From contig CP087563.1 in NCBI GenBank assembly GCA_020974905.1, forward strand, positions 2,790,001 through 2,854,000: 64,000 bases of DNA, written 5' to 3'. Shown here in pieces: positions 36,683 to 44,813 of this stretch; within the stretch, counting starts at the first letter, position 1, and each line of letters starts with the position of its first letter. The notes below the pieces were generated by a model. The model was not told where the DNA came from. It worked only from the letters and a program-made list of their open reading frames with translations, and did no database searches. A program made the translations under genes and the position numbers. This stretch comes from Planctomycetes bacterium syqfu (GTDB taxonomy: Bacteria > Planctomycetota > Phycisphaerae > Phycisphaerales > Phycisphaeraceae).

Positions 36683-38317
36683 TCAATGATCCGCACAACC
36701 CGCGCCGAGACGGGATTTGAGAAATTCAGACATCACGACAAAACTGCCATCCGTGACGACGGGGTCATTGGCATTGATACCTTCGAGAATTTCGATGGTC
36801 TGCCCACGTGTCTGGCCCAATGCCACGCGACGGATCGAGTACAAATCCGGCTCGTTTCGCACAAAGACAAAGCTGGCCCCTTCGTGTCGCTGCACTGAAT
36901 CGCGAGGCACCAACGTGACGGGTTGATCAGAGCCAGTGATGATGCTGGCCTTGCCGAAGAGTCCGGTCTTGATCTGCTGGGCATTGTCATGAACCACCGC
37001 GCGGGCCTGGAGCATTTTGCTGCGAGGATCGACCGCCGTATCCACCCACGTGATCTGGCCCTCGACGGTCAATCCGGGCAGTTCCTCAAACTCAGCCGCG
37101 ACAGTTTTACCCTTCTGGACATGAGCAATGTGACGTGAAGGCACTGAAAGGATCAGCCAACGCGTGGACAAATCCGCAATGGTAAAGACCGGTTGCCCGA
37201 TGGCTTTAGCTTCACCGGCAACGGCATCGCGCGAAACGATGGTGCCATCAAACGGTGCACGGATCACCAGGCTTGCACTTGTGTCCTGATCCTTTTCAAC
37301 AACACTGATTTCCTGCGGGGTGTAACCAAGGTTGATCAGTTGTTGGTGCAGATTCTTGACCGTCAATTCAGCTGCACGATGCGATGCCTGTGCTTCGATG
37401 TAGTTTTTTTCCGCGGAAATTTTCTGCTCATAGAGACGTTTTTCACGCGTAAAGGTTTGGTGACGAATATCACGTTCAACCAAAGCGCTGAGGTATTGAC
37501 TCTTGATGGTAGCCGCCTGTGCCGAGTGCAATTCCACCAAGACATCACCTGCACTGACTGTATCGCCGACATCATGTTTCACCGCGCGAATCACGCCATC
37601 TGCCAGCGGCGAAACCTTGGCCATGGTGTTGTGGTTGTACTGCACCTGGCAGAGTGATTCGATACTTGGGGTGGACTGAGTCGCACGCGGCAAACCCGTC
37701 CGGATGCCTGCTTTTTCGGCAGAGTGAATGGATGCAAAACGAATTTTCATATTACCGCCAGGTTTAAGTGAGGTCGTCAAATCCGGCTGGCAGATCGCGC
37801 ATTCGATTTCTGCAACGTTGTGTTCGTTGCAGAACAGGGCACCAGCTTTTGCGGTCTGTGTTGTATCAGTATCTTGATGACCGTGATCATGTGTGACATG
37901 ATCTTCTACATCTTTTGTCGTGGCGTCAGATGTGGAAGCATCCTTGTTCTTGAGTTCGGGATGACAGAGAAAACATTCGTCTTCGTAAAGGTAATGTTCC
38001 TTGCAGTACAGACGATTCTTGTCTTCCAAGTCAGGATGACACAACCAACAGCGGTCTTCATAACGCACATGTTCCCGACACCAGAATCGGCTTTTTTCGC
38101 GTTTGGCTGGATCACACATAAAGCAGGTTGCATCGGCATTCTCATGCTTGTGAGCAGCCATGATTGCAGCAGCATTCGGTTCGTCAGCATGTGCGCCACC
38201 TTGTGCGTGGTCGTGTTCATCTTCCCCGTCACCACAGCCAGCAAGGGATAAAACCAACACGCACAAACTCAACATCGAAAACAGATTCAACGTTTTTTCA
38301 TTCTTTAGAACTTTCAT
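36683..38317 (-). CDS. RND periplasmic adaptor with N-terminal Cys-module array, lipoprotein
   Basis: A 544 aa CzcB-like adaptor. Lipobox SLAGC (Cys28), a His/Asp stretch, then four CxxC[DHQ]P units: C65-C68, C90-C93, C115-C118 and C173-C176; the last three are preceded by [RKN]EH motifs with Cys80, 105 and 163. From about 190 it has normal adaptor domains (VSPLADGVIRAVKHDVGDTVSAGDVLVELHS; RAPFDGTIVSRDAVAGEAKA; ALGQTRGQTIEILEGI). The array could bind four metal ions. It overlaps the TolC remnant by 20 bp and precedes the pump by 29 bp. Confidence 0.82.
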   Translation of the reverse strand: MKVLKNEKTLNLFSMLSLCVLVLSLAGCGDGEDEHDHAQGGAHADEPNAAAIMAAHKHENADATCFMCDPAKREKSRFWCREHVRYEDRCWLCHPDLEDKNRLYCKEHYLYEDECFLCHPELKNKDASTSDATTKDVEDHVTHDHGHQDTDTTQTAKAGALFCNEHNVAEIECAICQPDLTTSLKPGGNMKIRFASIHSAEKAGIRTGLPRATQSTPSIESLCQVQYNHNTMAKVSPLADGVIRAVKHDVGDTVSAGDVLVELHSAQAATIKSQYLSALVERDIRHQTFTREKRLYEQKISAEKNYIEAQASHRAAELTVKNLHQQLINLGYTPQEISVVEKDQDTSASLVIRAPFDGTIVSRDAVAGEAKAIGQPVFTIADLSTRWLILSVPSRHIAHVQKGKTVAAEFEELPGLTVEGQITWVDTAVDPRSKMLQARAVVHDNAQQIKTGLFGKASIITGSDQPVTLVPRDSVQRHEGASFVFVRNEPDLYSIRRVALGQTRGQTIEILEGINANDPVVTDGSFVVMSEFLKSRLGAGCADH

Positions 38318-39420
38318 GAGGATTCTCCTTTTGTTTTTCAGAGATTGGTAAATCAGTAAGCCGACTGCCGATCAATGATTCGATTTGTGCAGCGGCAAGG
38401 TGATAGTCTTGTAAAACCGTGATGTAACGGTGCTCCAACTCAAATAAGGTTCGCTGGGTGTCCAGAACATCCAGAAACGGTAGTTTGCCTTCATTAAAAC
38501 TCTGCTGTGTCGCCTGGTATGCCTCGGTCGCTGCGGGAATCGCACGATGTTGCAGGACCGTTGCCAAATCGTGTGAATCCGCCAGTTGGGCATAGGCTTG
38601 ACTGAGCATGTTCTCCAGTCGTAACTGCGTGTCGCGTTGTCTCTGGCGTGCTCCGGTCATCCTCAAACGAGCAGTCAAGACATCATCTTCGCGTCGATCA
38701 AAAATCGGCAGCGGTAAAGAAATGCCAACCACCAATGCCATTTGATCATCTTCGTTGTGATGCTTGATCCCCAAACGTCCGGTCATGTCCGGCATCGCCT
38801 GAGCCTTGATCAATTGTGCTTGTACCTGATACTCGGTGACATGTGCAGCCCATTGGGCTACCTGTGGATGCCTGATGCAACACTTCAAGACGAGCAACCT
38901 TAAACGCCCATTGAGCCTGCCCTCGACGAACATCAGCCAGTTCGTATTGCATGGCGATATCACCACCCAACGGAACAACCTGTGCCAGGCTTAACGTCGT
39001 CTCCGCCGAATCGATACCCGAAAACTGTCCCGAGCCAGCGATATTCTCCATCTCCAATTCCAGATCAGGATTCGGCCAGCGTTTGGCCTGCCTGCTCCTG
39101 GCTTGAGCAATCTGAATATCCGTTGCGCGTGCTGCAAGACGCGGGCTATGCAACTCGGCGAACGACAACACATCTGCCAGAGAAAGCTGACCAGTTGGTG
39201 CAGGTGTAGGGATTGACTCATACGGGACGGAACCTGGTGGATCGCCGTGAGTGACAGAGTTATGACTCTGCAACTGACTGGACGAAGAGCCATCAAAAAG
39301 CGGATGTCTTTGGCACCCACAGATCATGACAAGCAAACCCGCTGTCAATGCGGATAGTTTGATCGATTTCAAAATAGGAATTCCCAGATACAGGTAGATC
39401 GATGAAAACTGCTGAACCAA
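38298..39420 (-). pseudogene. TolC-family outer membrane protein gene broken by internal deletion and frameshift
   Basis: Two overlapping minus-strand frames are the two ends of one CzcC-like gene. The first (from 39420) has a lipobox-like ICGC, SLADVLSFAELHSPRLAARA and LAQVVPLGGDI, and ends its homology at ARLEVLH near 38877. The second takes up directly with RHPQVAQWAAHVTEYQVQA, LVVGISLPLPIFDRREDD and PFLDVLDTQRTLFELEHRYI. About 140 residues normally found between these points are missing and the frame changes. The outer channel of this system is therefore probably non-functional; the other TolC (15489-16853) might substitute. Confidence 0.78.
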
Positions 39421-39450
39421 TCAGCATGACATCAAAATCTGACACTGGGT

Positions 39451-39849
39451 TTAAATATTGAGAATGGTCGAACGCAGCGAACAGTATCGCTGCAAGTCAG
39501 GTGGATGATGATCACCATGATAGTCAACGATGTTCACCCCCATGGGAGCCCATGGCTGCGAAGCAATGGTTATCGTCTCAAATGCACTTGTCAACACATC
39601 ATGCAATGGATTAGCGGCACGCTCTGAACGAAAAGTCAAAATAGGCACAACCAAATCAACGCACGATTCACTTAATGGCTTTTGGCCACATGCATCAACT
39701 GAACATTGGGGGGATGTATGAAGCGGTTTCAGTGCTGGCTGATCATGATGACAAAGACACAGTACCTGACCTGCACTTGCATGCAGTACTGCCAGTAGCA
39801 ATAACATGACAACAGTCACGTGACATATTGGTGTTCGCTTCCGATGCAC
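39451..39849 (-). CDS. Secreted Cys/His-rich hypothetical protein, first gene of second RND unit
   Basis: A 132 aa protein starting at GTG 39849, with signal sequence (about 1-27, ending HASAG) and a mature part with LCLCHHDQ, CSVDACGQ and SCVDL, then DYHGDHHPPD and RYCSLRS. Its design and position mirror the protein at 14942-15367 in the cus operon, but sequence similarity is low by eye. A promoter at 39856-39884 places the transcript start at about the GTG, suggesting a leaderless message. Metal binding is inferred. Confidence 0.6.
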   Translation of the reverse strand: MHRKRTPICHVTVVMLLLLAVLHASAGQVLCLCHHDQPALKPLHTSPQCSVDACGQKPLSESCVDLVVPILTFRSERAANPLHDVLTSAFETITIASQPWAPMGVNIVDYHGDHHPPDLQRYCSLRSTILNI

Positions 39850-39855
39850 AACTTA

Positions 39856-39884
39856 ACAATATAAAACTGCTTACCCAACGTCAA
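39856..39884 (-). promoter_or_regulatory. Sigma70-type promoter of the second RND unit
   Basis: On the minus strand TTGACG (39884-39879) and TATTGT (39861-39856) are 17 bp apart. No ECF-type element is visible here. The remaining gap to 40052 is AT-rich without other structure. Confidence 0.6.
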
Positions 39885-40052
39885 TCTAGAGGAGACAATA
39901 AACACATCTTAATACCAATTCATATGAAAATACCCAAGCCAACATACAACGTCATTTATGACACATTCATGGTTGAATATTGGCTATCACTATTCCTGAA
40001 TTTAGAAAAATTCACATTGATAGTCGCCTCAAGCGTCATGATGTATGGGGTA

Positions 40053-41477
40053 TCATTCAATAACAACTGAATCAAACCTCTTACTAAAATCCGGCAACGC
40101 ATTGACCGCCCCATTGACGTCCAACAAGGCCGGATCGGTGTAGAAATTCGTCGTCAACTCAATCCGGCTATGCCGCATGGCAGCTTGGGCAACTCGGGGA
40201 TGGACACCAGCGACGGCCAGGTGGGTACCAAAGGTGGTACGGAGGGCATGAATATCGACGACTCGGTCGCGCGCGTCATTCTTTGCAATCCCTGCTACCT
40301 GGCAGTCAGCATCGAAAACCCGGATGCCGGGTGGATTGTCGAACATAAGTGCCTTGTATCCCTGTTTGCTGCGATGTTCCAGGTGCTGCCTGATCTTTTC
40401 GACGACATCGGCTCTCAATGGCAACCGACTTTCCTTACCGCTCTTGGACTGGTTGGCGTAGAGTTCAAAGTACGGCGCGGGTTGAGCATCCAGGAACAAC
40501 TGGCCAAGCGTCAGGCTGCGCAGTTCCTTGTGGCGTAGGCCAGTGGAGACGGCCATCAGATAGAACAGCGCGCGTTCCCGGCCAAGGCGTTCGAGTTTCT
40601 TGAGATGGGGTTGCTTGAGCTTGGTTAAACCACGTTCGTAACAGACGTCCAGATTCTGCTGCGTGATGGATTCGTATTTCCAGGTTTGTCTGCCTTTGCG
40701 TTTGGACTTGGGGATTTCCATTTTGCCTCTGCCCCATTCGGCAATGGGACGCATCGTTGCAGCCCGGAGCAGGTTGCCGACTTCCTCAATCGTCAAGGCT
40801 CTGCGGATGTGGCGACGGTCACTGGCACGATCTGCCTTCTGCACCATCGTCAGCGGGTTGGCGACGATGCGTTGTTCTCTGACTAACCAGTTGCAGAACG
40901 CGTGCATCGAGATAACGTATTCGTTCCGCGTTGCTGCGGCCATGTCTCTGTCTTCAGCTTTGCTTAACCAACGGTTCATCGCATCGCTGGTGATGTCAGC
41001 TAATTTCTTGATCTTCAAATCTTCAACCAAACGGTTGAGTCGACATTTCACGTTCTTGCGGTAGTTCTTCGAGACTTTGCGCCCACGGACGCGTTTGATC
41101 TTCAGATGCTCAAGATATTTTTCAATGTGATCGGTAATGGCTGCTTTGCTGTGTTCAGCCACTTCGATCTCTTGCGGCGTGATGAAACCAGCACGAATCT
41201 TCTCCTGTTCGGCCAAGACATCGGAGAGAACGCGTTGGGCAGCCTGTTCATCGCGACAGCCGGTGGAGATGCGTTTGTCGTTGCCAGCATGATCGGTATA
41301 CCTGGCATACCAGACTTCCGAGACGTACATCATGCGTTTGCCGTCTTCAGCCAGTGGTGCAGTTTTGAGCTTGCCGTGTTTCGTGCGCCATTGTACGACG
41401 GGTTTATTGCGTCGTGTAACGATTTCCGCGCCGTCGGGCATGGGGATCGGGTAGGTTTTCTTATACAGGTTGGCCAT
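40053..41477 (-). CDS. Tyrosine recombinase/integrase of the prophage
   Basis: A 474 aa integrase. The N-terminal part has an AP2-like/SAM-like DNA-binding arrangement (RYTDHAGNDKRISTGCRDEQAAQRVL; AITDHIEKYLEHLK), and the catalytic domain has STGLRHKELRSL (Arg), HALRTTFGTH (His410, Arg413), RHSRIELTTNFYTD (His436, nucleophile Tyr446). It integrates and, with the small excisionase-like protein upstream, excises the element. Its last 50 codons occur as broken copies at 14511 and 33308. The first bases beyond its 3' end mark the likely left edge of the prophage. Confidence 0.92.
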   Translation of the reverse strand: MANLYKKTYPIPMPDGAEIVTRRNKPVVQWRTKHGKLKTAPLAEDGKRMMYVSEVWYARYTDHAGNDKRISTGCRDEQAAQRVLSDVLAEQEKIRAGFITPQEIEVAEHSKAAITDHIEKYLEHLKIKRVRGRKVSKNYRKNVKCRLNRLVEDLKIKKLADITSDAMNRWLSKAEDRDMAAATRNEYVISMHAFCNWLVREQRIVANPLTMVQKADRASDRRHIRRALTIEEVGNLLRAATMRPIAEWGRGKMEIPKSKRKGRQTWKYESITQQNLDVCYERGLTKLKQPHLKKLERLGRERALFYLMAVSTGLRHKELRSLTLGQLFLDAQPAPYFELYANQSKSGKESRLPLRADVVEKIRQHLEHRSKQGYKALMFDNPPGIRVFDADCQVAGIAKNDARDRVVDIHALRTTFGTHLAVAGVHPRVAQAAMRHSRIELTTNFYTDPALLDVNGAVNALPDFSKRFDSVVIE

Positions 41478-41602
41478 GATTTTTTACGCAAGCCTTTCAC
41501 TAAAAGTGTCGTTGTGGTGACACCATTGAGCCTCATGTTCGCCCAGTTTACAAGGCACATTTGCGAGATTTTATGCTTATTTTCCAGGGGATTCCGGTGG
41601 TA

Positions 41603-41839
41603 TTACTTCCGGTGGCGGACTGGCGGGCAACCGGCATTGATCCACTTTTCGATGACGGTACGATTCCAGCGCACGAGCATGCCAAGACGTACGGGCGGTG
41701 GCATACGCTTGGTGTCACAGAGGCGATACACATGGCGTGAACTGCAATTGAGCATTGCGGCGACTTGATCCACGGTGAGCATTACGGAGGACGGCTTGGC
41801 ATCAGCGGATGAGTCAATAACGGTGGTTTGGGTGATCAT
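41603..41839 (-). CDS. Excisionase-like helix-turn-helix protein
   Basis: A 78 aa protein with VMLTVDQVAAMLNCSSRHVYRLCDTKRMPPPVRLGMLVRWNRTVIEKWI, a MerR/Xis-type winged helix (HTH_17). ATG 41839 follows AAGGA; a longer frame lacks a ribosome site. It lies 125 bp upstream of the integrase gene, the usual place of a recombination directionality factor. Confidence 0.8.
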   Translation of the reverse strand: MITQTTVIDSSADAKPSSVMLTVDQVAAMLNCSSRHVYRLCDTKRMPPPVRLGMLVRWNRTVIEKWINAGCPPVRHRK

Positions 41840-41876
41840 GGGAGTCCTTCTATATAGATGCGGTGACAGAAAAGAT

Positions 41877-42233
41877 TCACAGGGCTTGCAGCAACCATCG
41901 CCACCAGACACGTGGCAGGCCACACCAACCAGCGTGGTTCATGGTTGCCATGCGGGATTTGCAACTGGTGCAGGGACGCAGCAAGCCAAAAGTGGTGACC
42001 TGGATGAACATGGATAGCCATGTGCCGGGCGGCAGGATGCGACTGGGCCTCGGCGCGGGAACGTCAGCCCATTTGCCCAATGGACACTTGGATGCAGGCG
42101 TGCTTGTGCGGGATTTGAGATCGACACCGTCAATAGCACAGTTGCATTTGCGATGCGTATGGGACAGACAACTAACTGCGTGTTCGCATTGACGACAGAT
42201 GGATCGGCGCGTGGTGATGAAGTCAGTGGGCAT
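41877..42233 (-). CDS. Cys-rich phage protein, hypothetical
   Basis: A 118 aa basic protein with nine Cys: ICRQCEHAVSCLSHTHRKCNC, SKCPLGKW and PCTSCKSRM, followed by a C-terminal NHAGWCGLPRVWWRWLL segment. The spacing suggests zinc- or iron-sulfur-type sites. ATG 42233 follows AGGAGC and lies 13 bp after the preceding Cys-rich gene. I have an impression of similar proteins in other planctomycete prophages; function unknown. A plus-strand frame across the same bases is a shadow. Confidence 0.6.
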   Translation of the reverse strand: MPTDFITTRRSICRQCEHAVSCLSHTHRKCNCAIDGVDLKSRTSTPASKCPLGKWADVPAPRPSRILPPGTWLSMFIQVTTFGLLRPCTSCKSRMATMNHAGWCGLPRVWWRWLLQAL

Positions 42234-42245
42234 GAATAAGAGCTC

Positions 42246-43013
42246 CTATATGCCGGGGGTTGAATCGGAACAACTGCCGTCGTCATTGGAATCGCCGACG
42301 ATGCAATTGCCTTGTTCGTCCATGCAACTCGTTTCATCGAGAACTTCGATTTGCAGTTGGACACGAGCGGGGTTGTCGTAGACGTTCCAGACGTTGGTGC
42401 AGATGCTGTGATTGTGTAGTTCATCACTGAGGATCGATGCGCTGCGACAACTTCCGGGGGTGAATGGAATGCAGGTGGCGAAGATGCGGCCGCAGTTGTC
42501 GTCCGAATCTTCGTTGGCATAACCATCAACCGTGACGTACCAGCGCGTGGTGCCATCGCCATCACAACCTGCGAGTACCATGGCGTTGACATAACTGCCA
42601 CAAGTCGCCCCCGGAAGTTCGATGCCGTATCCCTGCCAGCGTGGACCGGTGATGGTGTTGCTTTCACAGTTGGGTTGTGGGTGACCGCCGATCATGCCGG
42701 AGTGACCGCAGCCTGGGCAATACGGTGGATTCCACGCACCGCAGTTAAATGGAATCTCGATGGTGTTGCCCATGAAGGCGGGATCAGTGCAGCAACAACG
42801 ATCCTGTTCATTGCCGTAGTCGATTAACTGCCAGGTGATGCGGATGCGGGATTGATTGGTGAAGCAACATGGACCACAGGCACATGCGTTAGCTGGCACT
42901 GGTTCCTGACCGCAGCATTTGCCACAGATCATGAAGAGGCCATCTTCCGTTAAACCCAATTCACCTGAGCCTGATTTCAACGGGTCAAGATCAAATTCGC
43001 CATCAATCCCCAT
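42246..43013 (-). CDS. Cys-rich prophage structural protein candidate
   Basis: About 255 aa with 23 Cys (9%), including ICGKCCG, CACGPCC and RCCCTD, and a beta-strand-rich, acidic composition. No signal peptide. It follows two tail-region genes and overlaps the end of the previous gene. A disulfide- or metal-stabilised tail tip or fibre protein is plausible. ATG 43013 (GGAGG 10 bases upstream) or GTG 43019 may start it. No family recognised. Confidence 0.55.
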   Translation of the reverse strand: MGIDGEFDLDPLKSGSGELGLTEDGLFMICGKCCGQEPVPANACACGPCCFTNQSRIRITWQLIDYGNEQDRCCCTDPAFMGNTIEIPFNCGAWNPPYCPGCGHSGMIGGHPQPNCESNTITGPRWQGYGIELPGATCGSYVNAMVLAGCDGDGTTRWYVTVDGYANEDSDDNCGRIFATCIPFTPGSCRSASILSDELHNHSICTNVWNVYDNPARVQLQIEVLDETSCMDEQGNCIVGDSNDDGSCSDSTPGI

Positions 43014-43902
43014 CGTCACATACCTCCACAGCTAAGGTTTCGTTGGCGTCATACAGGATGAATTCGCGTAATCCGTCATAGGGGTTGGTGATGTAATAAC
43101 CGGTGCCGATGACGCCATCGCCGGTTGCTGGTGCGGTGACGAGTTTGCCTGCTGCGGGACGTTGTTTAAGTGGTGTCATTTCTTCACCGAGAATCGTGCC
43201 GTCTTCTTCTTCATCGAAGGCGTCGATGGTTTTGACGAAGTAGGTACGATCACATTGCGTCGTTGCATTGCCATCGGTGCTGCCACCGTCCTGCCAGACT
43301 TTGCAGGGAATGAGCGTGGTGGTATCCACCAGGCTGGGCACACCGAGTTTGACGATGGCCCAACATGGTTCGCCGATGGGAACTTCAGGTTGACTCCAAA
43401 GAATCTGTGTGCTGCCGGTGGGTGACGATGTCATGATCGCCGGAACGCCCACGGGTGCTTTGGCAAATTGATGGGTTTCATCAGTAATGATGATTCGCAC
43501 CTGACACACGCCTTGGATCATCGCCCGGCCAACCTGCCCGGCACGAATGGGTTCAAGCAGGATCGCGTGTTTATCCATCGCAACATGCGTGTCCGGTTCA
43601 GGGAACACACCACTGAAGACGATTTGATCGACAAAGCTGCCTTCCAGATCCATGATGGTTTGCGGCTCGTGAACCGAGTCTTCGATGCCGAGTATGAAGT
43701 ATCGCCAACAATCCATGGGTGAATCGTTCTTCACCCAAATGACTCCACCTTGAAGTTGAGAAGATGATCGTTGTGACTGTTGAGCGAGTTTCTGGCGCGG
43801 CTTGATACGCTCACGAAAATCCGTTGCCGCATCGATGAACGCGTTGTATGTGTTGGCCGGGATCACCAAGGGATCGCCGGTGCTGACTTTTTTCAATGTC
43901 AT
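43003..43902 (-). CDS. Prophage tail-region protein, hypothetical
   Basis: A 299 aa protein, mostly beta-strand, beginning TLKKVSTGDPLVIPANTYNAFIDAATDFRER, which resembles the opening of minor structural proteins found after baseplate or tail genes in planctomycete prophages. It has a ribosome site GGAG before ATG 43902, follows the upstream gene by 12 bp and overlaps the Cys-rich gene. No enzyme motif. Likely virion component. Confidence 0.55.
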   Translation of the reverse strand: MTLKKVSTGDPLVIPANTYNAFIDAATDFRERIKPRQKLAQQSQRSSSQLQGGVIWVKNDSPMDCWRYFILGIEDSVHEPQTIMDLEGSFVDQIVFSGVFPEPDTHVAMDKHAILLEPIRAGQVGRAMIQGVCQVRIIITDETHQFAKAPVGVPAIMTSSPTGSTQILWSQPEVPIGEPCWAIVKLGVPSLVDTTTLIPCKVWQDGGSTDGNATTQCDRTYFVKTIDAFDEEEDGTILGEEMTPLKQRPAAGKLVTAPATGDGVIGTGYYITNPYDGLREFILYDANETLAVEVCDDGD

Positions 43903-43914
43903 ACTCAAACTCCA

Positions 43915-44790
43915 TCAAGTGCCAATGTCCAGCAAACTGAAATCGGCGGACTCATAAACCTGTTCGACATAGGCAGCAACCGGACGTTTGACCATGGCCA
44001 TCGCATTCATGTCTTCGACGTCGGCGTAACGAACCCACAGGTATTCCCAACCCTTCTTGGTAATACCACTGATGCTGCCGATGGTGATGCCGGTTTTGTT
44101 GGGTGACGCAGCGAAGCGATACGTGATCTCCCAATCGCCACCCTCGGAAGTGCCACCCCCAGAAGTTGATTCCGTGCCATGCAAGGTTCCTGATGCACCG
44201 AGGAACAAACACTCACCCGCTGCCAACCCACGGAATGTTGCGTTGTTCACCTTGCCAGTGAGTTGGAATAACGTGCCTTTGTATTCAGGCGTCACCTGTT
44301 CAACCGTGAGGTAATGCGTCTCGCTGAAGTTGTAGATGGGCACCGTAATATCGACGCCCTGGACTTCGGCATTGCCATTGGTGTTGGACACGCCGATCGC
44401 ACCGTGAAAATCAGGCGCAGACGGAATCGACGAATCGGCATACGAACTTACCGTGCCCAACGACTGGGTGATGTGTTGCGTGCCACCCATTGTGTCAAAG
44501 TTGTAGGTGTACTCATTACTGCCAGGATCGGGTGTTGAGCTACCACTGGATGTCGGAGAAGAAGCATCGGCGTAACGCACAGAAGCATCCCAATACTCTT
44601 CACTGATCGGCTCGATCTGCACGGACTGCATAGGCAAACCGTCATAGGTTTCAGGAGCAAAACTTTCGACAGCAGACTTGATCGCAAGATCATCGTCGCT
44701 GCCACTGGCAATATACGTCATCGTCACTTGGGCATTGTCACCCGTGGTGCTTTGGCGACTGTCATATTTTTCCTCAACGGTGATAGACAT
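43915..44790 (-). CDS. Prophage minor tail protein, hypothetical
   Basis: A 291 aa protein downstream of the tape measure gene. The N-terminal 80 residues (SITVEEKYDSR, VTMTYIASGSDDDLAIKSAVESFAP) look like a tail-tip or baseplate-hub domain; a Ser/Pro/Gly linker (SSPTSSGSSTPDPGS) follows, then a beta-rich C-terminal domain ending KGWEYLWVRYADVEDMNAM. The genes are close (23 bp). Assignment as distal tail protein is from position. Confidence 0.6.
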   Translation of the reverse strand: MSITVEEKYDSRQSTTGDNAQVTMTYIASGSDDDLAIKSAVESFAPETYDGLPMQSVQIEPISEEYWDASVRYADASSPTSSGSSTPDPGSNEYTYNFDTMGGTQHITQSLGTVSSYADSSIPSAPDFHGAIGVSNTNGNAEVQGVDITVPIYNFSETHYLTVEQVTPEYKGTLFQLTGKVNNATFRGLAAGECLFLGASGTLHGTESTSGGGTSEGGDWEITYRFAASPNKTGITIGSISGITKKGWEYLWVRYADVEDMNAMAMVKRPVAAYVEQVYESADFSLLDIGT

Positions 44791-44813
44791 GGTTACTCCG
44801 ACATAAAGGATGG

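Noticed and set aside
41939-42667. 242-codon minus-strand frame overlapping two Cys-rich phage genes
   Set aside because: Ser/Thr/Ala-rich alternative frame; the competing frames have ribosome sites and fit the operon order.
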